Assembly: GCA_014084085.1 (NCBI GenBank)
Contig: NPFB01000129.1
Span: forward strand, 18,226 to 82,225
Length of the DNA: 64,000 nucleotides
DNA from: Hondaea fermentalgiana
Lineage: Eukaryota > Sar > Bigyra > Thraustochytrida > Thraustochytriidae
Reading direction: 5' to 3'
In this document: piece after piece, positions 40,813 to 50,512 of the stretch
Layout of the letters: each line of letters starts with the position of its first letter
Position numbering within the stretch: the stretch's first letter is position 1
Made by a program: the position numbers and the translations under genes
The notes under the pieces: generated by a model
Database searches by the model: none
What the model was told of the DNA's origin: nothing
The model's input: the letters and a program-made list of their open reading frames with translations, nothing else

Positions 40813-42780
40813 CTACACGGCGCCAAAATCGGCACAAGCATTGTAAACGTCGCCTCGCTGGAACTCCTCAGCCTCGTTGAAGACCATCTCCCAGCCCCCG
40901 TAGGCATACTCGGAGGCAACTGTCAGGTCCGGGCCGAGCGATGATGGCTCGCGGTGCACCGCGGTGATGAGCTCTGTCATTTCATTCCAAATGGTAGGAC
41001 CCAAATTCGTGCCAGGATAATCAGAAATGGTGGGATTTCCGTTGGCTTCAAGAAAGTGGATGTTTTGATCGGCGTCAATCATCCAGTCGAGCCCAAAGAG
41101 CATAAAGGCTCCCGGACGCCGCTTCAGACGCATGCGCGCAGCCTGAAAGACAAAATTTGTCGCACGCTTCACGTAATGCCGAAAGTGATCATCCATAAAG
41201 TTGGCCGGAAAGTGAGCTTCCTGCGTCAGGTAGTCACCGAGCTGCGCAAAACTCCAGAAATGGCCCTCGGTGTTGTCCTGGACCTTGTGGTTCGTAATGT
41301 GTCCTGCGCGCGAAAAGCTCGAGCCCGAGTACGCTTTCGACGATCGTCGAATAAACCCCTTGTGGTAAAAGACGATAAACGGCTTGGTTGAAGCAATGAG
41401 CAAATACGTGCGCAAATCAAACTTTCGGCCCTCAATGAGCTGTGGATTGGCAATGTAATCCATCATGATGTACCCGGCGCTGCCCTTTTTGTCCTTGGTG
41501 CACCGTCCGTACCGCTTCTTGATATCGTACTTTAGACCCTTGTAAATTTTGATATTCTTGCCGTGGTAAGACCCGCCGTCCTTGCCGATCCACAGCTTTT
41601 CCGCGTTTTCAGGGGCCATGGCAACTTTAAAGAAGCGCTCGCAGTCAACTTTCTCCCTTAAATTGTATTGCGGGGGGGAAAGCTTTAGCGCCGAGTACTC
41701 GCAGCCATGTTTGTTTGCAAGAGCAACTTTGCAGCGAAGTTGCGCGCCCTTGGTACCGCCAATGCATGAGCTCTTAGAAATTTGGCTAATCATTTTGCCT
41801 GTCGAACCCGGCACCTTAGAGATCGGCTTGGTCACGTAGAGCGCTACAGGTGCCGTAGGATCATATCGATGTCTCCAGCCGGCGTGTTCCCAGGCGTGGA
41901 AAAGACTGATAAACTTAGTGTTTACGACGCGAAAGGTCTTGTGCAGTTTGTTTGAAACCTGAGGCAAGAGCTCGAATTTGCCATTCTCCAGCACCGAGAA
42001 GCCGAGCTCACTCGGCCGCACAAGCACAGGCTCGTCTTCCTCATCATCTTCGTCCTCGCCATCTTCAGCCTCTACAAGCGGCTCGGACTCCCCGCGCTCT
42101 TCTTCGCTACGATCGACAACAAGACCAGCAAGTGCACCAGCATCTTCGCCCACAATTTCATCAGAGCTCGAATCGTCCTCTGTTTGCTCTGAAACCTCCT
42201 CAAGCACGTTCTCTACATCGAGATCGGCGACGCCATCGACGTTCGCCCGGCTCACGGGCGCGCTGTCACGGTCACGGTGATAGTCGCTGTCCTTGTTGTT
42301 GTTGATGTTGTTGTTGTTGCCAACTGGGTTCTCTTCGTAGCCGTCAGGAGTCAGAGACACCTCGTCAGTCTCTTCGGGAGCCTCCAGATCAGACGGGCTA
42401 TCCGCTAGAGGCTGCGACTCTTGTGGCTCTTCATGACGGAGAGAGGCGCGTTGCTTCTGGAGCGCGACCTGCTTGATCTGCTCCACGGTTTCGTCGAGTT
42501 CGAGGTCTGGCTGTTTGTTGAGGCGCGCGTTTTCGCGCTGCAGGGCTTCTACGCGGCTCTGCAGGTCGGCGACGGCCTGATGCAGGCGTCCGAGCTCGCG
42601 ATCATGCTCGGCTTGCCGCTCTTGGGCAGCGTCGTCGGCCTCTACCGCCGCAAAGAGCGCGCTCGGCTCGAACCGCTGCAGCGGGCCATTCTCACACGCC
42701 ACCCGCCCGTCCAGGGCCAGCAGCGCCACTGCGCACAGGCAGACCAGCGACACCACGTCGCGGAACCGCACGAGGCCCAT
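40813..42780 (-). CDS. TTL-family (ATP-grasp) protein with N-terminal signal sequence
   Basis: The 655-residue protein starts at the first in-frame ATG (complement of 42778-42780). The N-terminus (VVSLVCLCAVALLALDGRVA) is a signal peptide or signal anchor. A coiled coil (QRENARLNKQPDLELDETVE) and a long acidic linker follow. From about residue 265 there is a tubulin-tyrosine-ligase-type ATP-grasp domain, with KMISQISKSSCIGGTKGAQL, GYIMMDYIANPQLIEGRKFDLRTYLLI (in two pieces) and FGLDWMIDADQNIHFLEANGNPTI, where the metal-binding Glu and Asn sit. TTLL enzymes normally ligate Tyr, Glu or Gly to tubulin tails in the cytosol. A signal sequence would place this one in the secretory lumen, so a non-tubulin substrate is likely. 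That is inference. Confidence 0.85.
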   Translation of the reverse strand: MGLVRFRDVVSLVCLCAVALLALDGRVACENGPLQRFEPSALFAAVEADDAAQERQAEHDRELGRLHQAVADLQSRVEALQRENARLNKQPDLELDETVEQIKQVALQKQRASLRHEEPQESQPLADSPSDLEAPEETDEVSLTPDGYEENPVGNNNNINNNKDSDYHRDRDSAPVSRANVDGVADLDVENVLEEVSEQTEDDSSSDEIVGEDAGALAGLVVDRSEEERGESEPLVEAEDGEDEDDEEDEPVLVRPSELGFSVLENGKFELLPQVSNKLHKTFRVVNTKFISLFHAWEHAGWRHRYDPTAPVALYVTKPISKVPGSTGKMISQISKSSCIGGTKGAQLRCKVALANKHGCEYSALKLSPPQYNLREKVDCERFFKVAMAPENAEKLWIGKDGGSYHGKNIKIYKGLKYDIKKRYGRCTKDKKGSAGYIMMDYIANPQLIEGRKFDLRTYLLIASTKPFIVFYHKGFIRRSSKAYSGSSFSRAGHITNHKVQDNTEGHFWSFAQLGDYLTQEAHFPANFMDDHFRHYVKRATNFVFQAARMRLKRRPGAFMLFGLDWMIDADQNIHFLEANGNPTISDYPGTNLGPTIWNEMTELITAVHREPSSLGPDLTVASEYAYGGWEMVFNEAEEFQRGDVYNACADFGAV

Positions 42781-43578
42781 GCTCGCGCCTCCTGCGTCTC
42801 TCCGCGCGCGCGCAGACCCGCTCGAGCCCGACTGGCTTTGTGACTTTGCCGAGTGGACTCCTGTCACTTGGGTGCCCTCACGCTCACCGGCTATCGCATT
42901 GCGGCCATTTATTATGATCCCACTGGCAAAGCAGTAAAGGCTGTCGTAGGCCTAGCCTAGTGCTACGACGAGGGGCCAGCGCTGCTTGCGAGACTGACGC
43001 CCATTCGGGGTCGCCCTCGCGCAATAATTCGATCTTGAACTCGATCGTAGTCGTATGCAGCAGGAAGGATTCACGCGTGCGCCGAGAGTCGAGACCTGGC
43101 GAGCCGAGCAACGGCACATGAGGGAAATGTGCCTGTGCTGCTAGTGATCGTCAAGCACCTACCTATCTCAACATGAAAAGAACCTGATGAAGAGAAATGA
43201 CTTTTCGAAGCGTCTGAGTTGTGGCAACGTCTGAAAAGTTGGAGAATCTCAGATCGTTGCAAGCATAGTCGTCTCTGATCCATTGTCCAAAAACATGCGT
43301 CATCTTTTACGCAAGGGATTATACAAAGATGAGACGAATTCTTTAAAAATTAGTTTTGCAGAATAAATGCATTTGTTGAATTTTGTTCGTTCATCTCGAT
43401 CACGGTTTTGACAACAACGCATCATCGAATGACAGAGGACTTTATGGCGTACAGCGGCCGCCTATTTTCACAATAAACACCAGCAAGAAAGTCCATCCTG
43501 GTCGTAAAGAAAATTTCCCGACTTCCCTTCCAACGCGTTAAGCGTGGGGACGAAAACTTTTGCAACGAAGTTGTGGAT
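42781..43578. other. intergenic region TTL-like gene/S1 protease
   Basis: It contains the TTL-like promoter side and one TAGGCCTA palindrome (42947-42954). No gene is supported. Confidence 0.55.
42947..42954. promoter_or_regulatory. TAGGCCTA palindrome
   Basis: One of six intergenic copies, 167 bases upstream of the TTL-like ATG. Confidence 0.3.
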
Positions 43579-44775
43579 CTAAACTGCGGACATGGTTTGT
43601 TTTCTGGGCTCCGAGCCAGAGCTGTCTGAGTCCGACGAATGTCCTCGAAAACTATCCGGGGGCGACTTCGCTTCCTCCATTGTAGCGTCGCCACGTTGCT
43701 TTCGACGCCGGTAGCGCCTGGAAACAGCCAAGATCAAAATCAATCCTACGACGACACTCACGATCGATGCTATGACGATAGTTGTGTGAGAAACGGAGGG
43801 CATGGTGCCAGATTCTTTTGCTCCTGAACCAGCAGTACCATGCGTCGTCGGCGCAAAGCTTGGGGCGAGTGTGAAGTTCTGGAGATCGGTTGATTCGATG
43901 GGCTGATGGCTAGGTGCAAGCGTATGCACACTTGGCCAAGTAGTTGGCGTGAGCGTTGGAGCAGTGGTCTGGACAACATCTGGCTGTAAATCCGTCACGT
44001 TCGAGATCCATCGCGAGAGTTTGGAAATACTTGTGTAAATTCCAACGCTACCCAGCTGATTACAGTTGCCTCCCCAAGATGTAATACCGACCTGACGCAA
44101 AATACCCGACGAGTCTGTACCATACAAGGGTCCTCCACTATCACCTACACAAGTGTTTCGTAACAGAGTGGCGTTTCCTGCGCAAACATTCGTGTCGAAC
44201 ACACGACCACTGTACGTTTCGTTGCAAGCAGAGAGTTCCACGACAGGAACTGTCGTTTCACGTAGCTCATTCACAAACGAGGTCCCCGTGTCTTCTTCAA
44301 AGGTAGCTCCCCAACCAGCAACATAGAGAAGACGCCCAGAAGACTCTAACCGCGACATGCTGTTGTTCCAATTGAGGCGGACGGGTTCGACGTCGGTGAC
44401 TTCGTCCTCAAGCTCCAAAACAACAAGGTCATCGCGTACATCCGAGCGTCCGCTCCCAACGGGGGGATACGTATAGTCTGGTGGAAAGTGAGTAGCCTTA
44501 ACCCTGGCAATAACCGCATTCCCATCGTCGTTCTCGAGGTTCGTTGTATTGAAGACCAAGCGCTCAGGTATGTAGATGCTTTCCAGACAGTGTCCCGCGG
44601 AGAGAGCAAACCTTGGCGCGATTAGACTTGCGCCGCAAAAATGATCATTGCCCAATGCGAAAGAGTCTTGCATGGAACCTATCCATGCCAGCGAGTTTCG
44701 CGGGACGAGACTGCCGCCAATGATGCGCGCTTGCGTCTCCCTCCGCGGTCTTTTCTTGGACCCTTCCTCGCGCAT
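43579..44775 (-). CDS. S1-family serine protease with Pro/Thr stalk and C-terminal TM anchor
   Basis: The 398-residue frame starts at ATG (complement of 44773-44775). The activation-site-like RIIGG is at 18-22. The catalytic triad is complete: H62 (SAGHC), D116 (RDDLVVL) and S213 (GDSGGP). Residue 207, which corresponds to chymotrypsin position 189 at the bottom of the specificity pocket, is Asn rather than the Asp of trypsins. After the protease domain come a Thr/Pro/Ser stalk (TAPTLTPTTWPSVHTLAP), a TM segment at about 331-351 and a basic cytosolic tail, giving type I topology. No signal peptide precedes RIIGG in this frame, so a 5' exon carrying it is probably missing from the model. Multiple N-glycosylation sites fit an extracellular enzyme. 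Confidence 0.88.
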   Translation of the reverse strand: MREEGSKKRPRRETQARIIGGSLVPRNSLAWIGSMQDSFALGNDHFCGASLIAPRFALSAGHCLESIYIPERLVFNTTNLENDDGNAVIARVKATHFPPDYTYPPVGSGRSDVRDDLVVLELEDEVTDVEPVRLNWNNSMSRLESSGRLLYVAGWGATFEEDTGTSFVNELRETTVPVVELSACNETYSGRVFDTNVCAGNATLLRNTCVGDSGGPLYGTDSSGILRQVGITSWGGNCNQLGSVGIYTSISKLSRWISNVTDLQPDVVQTTAPTLTPTTWPSVHTLAPSHQPIESTDLQNFTLAPSFAPTTHGTAGSGAKESGTMPSVSHTTIVIASIVSVVVGLILILAVSRRYRRRKQRGDATMEEAKSPPDSFRGHSSDSDSSGSEPRKQTMSAV

Positions 44776-45994
44776 TCTGCTTCACTCGTCCAATTGCGCG
44801 CTCGTTCCGAACGCTCGAGCAGGTGAACACGTGACAGCAGGGCGAGCAAGAGTGCCTCTCTCTCTCTCTCTCTCTCCCTCTCGATTGTTTGGCGTCTCGC
44901 AAGGTCTGGCGGTCTTGCGCCCGCTCTGCGCAGCGCGCACGCAAGCAGGCTGCTCGTCTGTCTGCCACAAGACTGCCTTACTAATAAAACTTACTCACTG
45001 TCAGTCGGTCGCTGAGGCGTGACATCCCTCGTGGCGAAAAGGACTCCCTCACAGATCAGCCTGAGAAGGAAGGCTCTTTGGCTGAAGGCTCGAATGCTGA
45101 TGCAGCCTGAATCAGCCGTGTCCCTCGGCCGGACGGGGGTCATGAGAAGGGGTTATTGAGCGGGAGGAAAGCTTGAATGGCCAGCGGTATGGCGGGCAGT
45201 GTATATATACTATTATGGTAGTAGTATACGGAGACTTGACAGACTCGAAAGTCCGCACTTGCATTTCACAGACCGTGGCGAGGACACCTGGCTTCGGATC
45301 GGTCTGAAACGTGCGATTCCGGGCTTTTCCAGCCGCACAACTTCGAAGAAGAAAAAATTTTATCGCTTGTACGGGCCGCACGGGGTGGTGGCAATAGGCG
45401 CCAATTACAATTTTAAAAAAAGGCGACAGATTCGCGACTTCCATGGCTGTACTCTAGTATCATTACTCCTCTGCATAATATTTCGTGAGGTAGGCGTAAT
45501 ACCCTAGTGAAGGTGGATTTTAAACTTTTTAAGGAACGCACGTTTGCGGCACACGTGCAGATTTGGTCGCGCTAAGGTCAAACTACCTTTCAACTTCCGT
45601 TCACGCTCTTTTTCCTCGAAAAATGCGCCTCCCTCCATCACGCACAAAAGTCATACGTAGTCTCTACAGCTTGCAGCCCGTATGTGCGAAATGCAAATGA
45701 CGAGGTGTCTCTTCTTCTGCTCGAGTACTACAATGAGCACCAAATCGTCAATGACAAAGCAGAAGGAAAGAAAAAGATATCGTAGTTGAGGGATGTTCAG
45801 TATCTTTCCGATTTTATTCCGAGGCAAAAGGATGGCAATGCTCTCTAAAGCTTCCTTTTCCAGGGTAGTGGAACAAGCACTGTTCGTGATCTGTTTGGAT
45901 ATTCAAAAAGAAAGAAAAGTATACCACTCACAGTCAGCGAGGCGCGCAAGATCCGAAGGAGTTTTCCGCTTTTCAGCCCAGTCAGAGAAGAACC
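44776..45994. other. intergenic region upstream of S1 protease
   Basis: It contains a (CT)n run (44856-44876), a TATA-like TGTATATATACTATTA near 45199, and AT-rich sequence up to the PHO88-ankyrin 3' end. A signal-peptide exon for the protease could lie here, but I could not identify one with clear splice sites. Confidence 0.5.
44856..44876. repeat. (CT)n microsatellite
   Basis: About ten CT units in the 5' flank of the S1 protease gene. Confidence 0.95.
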
Positions 45995-47317
45995 TTAGTT
46001 AGAAATGGACCCTAGCAACTTTACGAGGGCCTCCGCATTCTTCGTCTCCGCTTCAACTTCCACCTTGGCAATGTCGAGCGCTGTAGAGCCGTCAATCGTT
46101 TTCGCCTCGAGCAAACGCTTATCGCGACCTTCATCCGCGCTCGCGTGCTCAAGAAGCGCACGGGCGGCATCGAGGTTCACGTAGAAGCTGGCCCAATGCA
46201 GCGCATTCCAGCCATCAATGTCAGCTTTCAAAGGGTCTGCACCGGCTTGAAGCAAGTCCTTGATGAGCGGGACGACCTCTTCATAGCAATGACGCGAAAG
46301 AGCCATGAGGAGCGTGGTTTGTGTCTCCTTGTGCTGCACATTTGCCAAATCGGCTTCGATGGCATTTTTCACAGTTTCCTGGAAAAAATTGATCAGGGCA
46401 TCCGTCTTGAGACCGGACTTGGCAATTTTGTACGCGTCGTTGCCCAATTTCGTTTCAAGCGCCTGCGCCGCAGCCTGAACTCCATACTTGACTTCGAGAC
46501 GGTCTTGCTCGGGCAGAGTCTCCAGTACTTTGTCCTGGACCTGCTCCTTACTCGCCTTTGCCTTTGCTTTTGCCTTTGCCTCTGGGGCCTTCTGTTGTAC
46601 CACCTCTTCAGACACCGCGTTCCATGGATTCTCTGGCCTAAAGCCCAAAACGTAGATGAGAAAGAGTTTGCTGCGCAAGAAGCTCACGGGAATAATGACG
46701 GACTGCAGCAGAATGGGCTGGTTAAAGCCAAGAAACCTGGGGACCGCCAGTGCTACAATGGCACTGATAAAGAGTGATTTCTGCGCTTCCCAGACTTCGT
46801 TCTTTTCAAACTCGACCTCAGAAACTTCGACATAAGGATCTTCCTTCTTATCCTCGGGAACCTTTTTGTACTGCTGAGGTCTGATCCAAATCGTCTTGTC
46901 GGCTCTGCGATTTTTGTCGATGCAAGATCTGAAAAAGCGCACGCGAGATGAAGCGAAGCAATCAGTCGTCAGAATTCCTGTGAGCTCCGCGTCGGAATCA
47001 ACAAGAGGCAAGACTTACTCAATGTAAATGAGGGCGCCAAGACACGCGAGTGCCTCCGTCATGACGATAATTTGCCCAAAGTTGACGGACTCTGGGGTCC
47101 ACTCAAAGTTGCGCATGAGGAGCGCGAAAGGCATGGCAAAGAAGGCCGAGGGAATCTTCTCCAAGAAGTTGCCCTCCTCGGTCTCTCCCGCTGGCACCGC
47201 TGCAGCTACAGACTTCCCCTCGTCGCCTTTCGCTTCGACGGACTCCCGCGACACATCCTCCTCTCCGGCGTCGGGCCCCTCGCGCGGCGCGGCGCCGTCT
47301 CCAGGTCCCGCCGTCAT
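45995..47317 (-). CDS. PHO88/SND3-like ER membrane protein fused to ankyrin repeats, two exons
   Basis: Exon 1 is 47317-47019 (complement, ATG at 47315-47317). The intron is 47018-46929 (GTAAGT...TTTTCAG). Exon 2 is 46928-45995. The spliced frame of 410 residues joins GALIYI to E then SCIDKNRR, and both splice sites are near-consensus. Residues about 50-205 resemble PHO88/SND3: two hydrophobic segments (IIVMTEALACLGALIYI, SLFISAIVALAVPRFLGF) and NQPILLQSVIIPVSFLRSKL, close to the yeast NPLFMQSI phrase. SND3 acts in a targeting route to the ER. A Lys/Ala-rich linker and a C-terminal ankyrin-like region follow (DGWNALHWASFYVNLDAARALL, DGSTALDIAKVE). The fusion to ankyrin repeats is not typical of the fungal protein. 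The family call is moderately certain. Confidence 0.75.
46929..47018 (-). other. 90-bp intron of the PHO88-ankyrin gene
   Basis: A GTAAGT donor and a TTTTTCAG acceptor preserve frame (2+1 codon split). Without splicing, exon 1 ends in a stop immediately after the donor. Confidence 0.85.
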
Positions 47318-48139
47318 GACGCGTGTGGCGTGCGCTCTTGCGCGCTCGCTCGCTCGCTCGCTCGCTCGCCTCTGCCAGGCCTCGCCCGGAGAACTCGCGC
47401 CTCGCTCGCTGTCCGCTCGCCGGGAAGCCGCGCAGGCAGCCGCGGGGTCTGCTCTGGCGGTGGCTCTGCGCGCGAGCGCGGCCGCGTGCGCCAGACTCGC
47501 CTGCGCGCGTCGCCGCGATTCCTGAATTGGGCGCGGTCAGCGGCGAATCTGCCTCCCTGGCGCTCTTGGAAGCGCGACGCTCGGGCGCACCGCAGGGCTG
47601 AATCTGGGGCTTGCTTACTATACTGACCTTACTGTGAGGAGGCCCACTCCTGCACGCGCGTGTAGTACGCCAGCCAGGCCGTCGACAAATTCCGCCGGGC
47701 GGGAATGCCGCTCTGCGGCTGACATCGTGACGACCGCGGGATTTTTGGTAAGCAAGCGCCTCCGTCATGGCTCGTCAGAGCGCCGCCGCGCATGGCCGGC
47801 CAGCTGGACTCATCCGGCAAGCTGGGGATGAGGTGATTATTTGAGGGCTGGTGCAGCGGCTGCGGCGACCGCTTGCGCCAAGAAATGATGCGCAGAGCAG
47901 GACCGATGCCGGCTGCAGCTGCAGCTGACAGTGAGAGCACCATGGCGACAAAGGAAACACAAGAAGTCATTTGCCTTTCAGGCAACCTCAGACTCCGGCG
48001 CGCTGGTGAAGTGAAGTGCAGCGGGCTGGTGGTCGGTCCATGGTCTTTAGTAGCAAGTTCCTCGGGTGCATCAAGGGTATATAGGAAATCTGAAAAGAGA
48101 AAAAGAGAAAGTGATCATTTACCTTTCAGAGTGTGGGTT
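47318..48139. other. intergenic region between PHO88-ankyrin and winged-helix-like genes
   Basis: It contains a CTCG tetranucleotide run (47343-47369) and a weak open frame on the minus strand (47970 down to 47629, 113 codons from ATG). That frame begins with a hydrophobic, signal-like stretch (VAMVLSLSAAAAAGIG) but is otherwise unrecognised. I could not decide whether it is real. Confidence 0.45.
47343..47369. repeat. (CTCG)n tetranucleotide tract
   Basis: About six CTCG units lie 26 bases upstream of the PHO88-ankyrin ATG, so they are probably in its 5' UTR. Confidence 0.92.
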
Positions 48140-50512
48140 TTAGCTCTCACGCGCAGGCTCTGGCGTGTCAGTGAGCTCCTGCTCAATGTCTTTGTCAAGT
48201 CCCTCGTAGAACGACCCGAGCCGGTCAGCGGAGCTCTCAACCTGCGAAGACGGGAAGCAATCGTTCTCCATGTTAGAGCTCAGTCCCAGAGGTCCCAAAG
48301 ACGACAACGAATTCTGCGAAAGATTGAACTGCGAAATGTTGAGCATCTCTTGTGAGATGTTGAAAATTTGCGATGTGCCAGAAAAAGATCCCATCGAATC
48401 CTGCGAGAAGACAGCGTCCGGGAACTCATTGCGCGTCGAAGAAGCGGCACGCGGACTAGGCAAGGCAGAGAGAGCGGCCGGCGCTTCGTTCTCCAACACA
48501 ACGTCGTCCTCTCGCGCAGACCCATTGCGAGACATGTTTTCCTTGAGTTGGTTTGCACTGATTGCTTGATGCTGAGGAGACTCCTTGGACTGGGAACCGG
48601 ACAACAGCGACGGACCGTTATCCTTTTTCACGTCGACTGAGAGCTCCGATTTGCGCTGCGTGCCCAGAACTTCGCTCTGTCGACTCGAATTAGCACCATC
48701 CTGCGACTCATTCCCCATCGCAAGGTCTTCCGGAGTGAGAACCTTGATGGGATTTCCAGTGACTTTCGAGTAGTACGCGCAGTAGCGCGTCATAAATTCT
48801 TCCACACAAGATATTTGGTACTTGAGCATTTGACTCGGGGTCGGCAGAGGCGGTTCCGACTCCAGCGCTTTCGGTTCTTTGTCGCTGAGAACACGTTCCG
48901 TTACGAGAGCTGCATTCGCAGGATGACCTTGCGCAGTCTTCGGAACGGGCAAGGGGTGCTGAAGATATGAGAGCTGGGCTCGTGAATTTGAACTCGATGG
49001 TGATTTGGCGTCCGCCGCGACTGCACTCTCCTTTCTGGCCTTGCTGACTTGTCGAGGTGGCTGGAAAGCCCTGGGACGGGGCACCCTTTTCGGGACGCGT
49101 TCCGAAGCTTGGGAGTTTGCCAACGAGGACGCCGGCGCCGGCGATGGTGATGGTGTTGGGGACGGCGAGGGCGATGACACGACAGATCCCTGACTGTTTT
49201 GAATGACGTACTTTTTGTACGTTTTCCTCGAGCTTAACGGAGCCGAACCCAGCGCGTGCTCCTCCTGCACACCCGTGCTGGAATTCCTCGATGGCGATGA
49301 CGACAAAGAGTTGGCGAGGGGCGAGGCGGCGCCTTTGAAGCCGCCAGATGATGGCTGCGTTTGCAATTGCGATTGCCTTTGCGTTTGCGATCGTGCCCGC
49401 TCCTTGGACCGTGACGTCGTTTCGAGCTGGTGTCTACTTCGCGCAGAAGGGCCCGCATCCGCTGAAGTTGCGGTCGTCTGCGCGTCTCTTACACCGTGGG
49501 GCGTGGCTGCCGTTGCCAAAGACGAAGAGGATTTGCAAAGCTTTTCAATCCAAATCCGCAATTCTTCTGCATCACGCGAACTCCTTCGCTGCGCAAATTG
49601 ACGAATGTGGTGCACAAAGTTTTCTGACCAACGATAGTACGCCTTTGTTTTTGCGGTTGCTTCAAGGTGTATCTCCACGTACCCGAGTTCAACGAAAAAG
49701 GCGATCATCTCATCGAGATTTGATTCGCTCAGAGGTGCAACGAGAAGGTTAATATATTTGCTCAGCAGCTCATGGGCGCACCACGGATTGAAGGGCCCAG
49801 GCGTCATGATTTCGTTGAAGCCAACAACCGTGAGTCTACGTGCCAAATGAACCAAAGTTGCTTTCGAACTGCTGACAACCGCATCTTGCACCACGCCAGA
49901 GATCCCTCGAAAGGCACGACCCATACCATTCCAAACGAGCTCGTTGGTAATCTCGTCGCGCGACACGACCTCAAATGCTCCGAGGATGCGAATGCAGGTT
50001 CGAAGTGGGTCGTTGTTGAAGCCAAAGTCCGAGACGAGCTCCTGCACGTCAAAGTGAGTCACTGTGGCCCCATAAAGAGTTGACAGCCCCCGAAGTGCTT
50101 CCGTTGGGGTTTTATTGTCGCCCAGCAGTCGAAACTCGCGATTCTCCCGTTGGAGCTGATGGGCTTGTTGTTGCATGCGCTCCTGGTGCACTTTGGCGGC
50201 TTCATTAAAAGTCTGCGCCTTTCTCTGCGGTCTTTGTCGAATCTTGGGCTTTGCTGCTTGTTGCTGCGGCGATCTTTGGCCGTCGGGGGTCCAGGAGCCT
50301 TCTTTTGACGACGACGACGACGACTTCGTTTCGAGGTCGCCCGCTGCGACCGCTTGCTGCGCTTCCTGACCATGTGTCGCCGCTTTCGAAGGGCTTTGCG
50401 CGTGCTCAGACGTTCTCGCAACTTTTTTCGGTGGCGTACCCCCGGTCCGCGCCGCGTCTGTCTTTGCGGCCTCGCGTGCTGCGTACGGAGAACTCCGCGG
50501 TCGCTGCGCCAT
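48140..50512 (-). CDS. disordered protein with possible tandem winged-helix region
   Basis: The 790-residue protein starts at ATG (complement of 50510-50512) in an excellent context (AACCATGG). The frame remains open for about 590 bases upstream, but that stretch is GC-rich Arg/Pro/Ser and is not used. The N-terminal 120 residues are disordered. Two compact blocks follow, at about 130-200 (ALRGLSTLYG to AFEVVSRDEITNELVWNG) and 225-300 (HELLSKYINLLVAPLSESNL to IAFFVELGYVEIH...YYRW). Each looks like helices followed by a beta hairpin ending in an aromatic W, as in winged helices. The first is faintly reminiscent of E2F/DP domains but lacks their RRxYD DNA-contact motif. The rest is Ser/Gln/Pro-rich, with repeated NISQ/NLSQ near the C-terminus. 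The function is unknown and nuclear location is a guess. Confidence 0.75.
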   Translation of the reverse strand: MAQRPRSSPYAAREAAKTDAARTGGTPPKKVARTSEHAQSPSKAATHGQEAQQAVAAGDLETKSSSSSSKEGSWTPDGQRSPQQQAAKPKIRQRPQRKAQTFNEAAKVHQERMQQQAHQLQRENREFRLLGDNKTPTEALRGLSTLYGATVTHFDVQELVSDFGFNNDPLRTCIRILGAFEVVSRDEITNELVWNGMGRAFRGISGVVQDAVVSSSKATLVHLARRLTVVGFNEIMTPGPFNPWCAHELLSKYINLLVAPLSESNLDEMIAFFVELGYVEIHLEATAKTKAYYRWSENFVHHIRQFAQRRSSRDAEELRIWIEKLCKSSSSLATAATPHGVRDAQTTATSADAGPSARSRHQLETTSRSKERARSQTQRQSQLQTQPSSGGFKGAASPLANSLSSSPSRNSSTGVQEEHALGSAPLSSRKTYKKYVIQNSQGSVVSSPSPSPTPSPSPAPASSLANSQASERVPKRVPRPRAFQPPRQVSKARKESAVAADAKSPSSSNSRAQLSYLQHPLPVPKTAQGHPANAALVTERVLSDKEPKALESEPPLPTPSQMLKYQISCVEEFMTRYCAYYSKVTGNPIKVLTPEDLAMGNESQDGANSSRQSEVLGTQRKSELSVDVKKDNGPSLLSGSQSKESPQHQAISANQLKENMSRNGSAREDDVVLENEAPAALSALPSPRAASSTRNEFPDAVFSQDSMGSFSGTSQIFNISQEMLNISQFNLSQNSLSSLGPLGLSSNMENDCFPSSQVESSADRLGSFYEGLDKDIEQELTDTPEPARES

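Noticed and set aside
47629..47970. Minus-strand frame of 113 codons with a hydrophobic start
   Set aside because: It is noted in the intergenic entry only. There is no family, its composition after the first 25 residues is odd, and there is no independent support.
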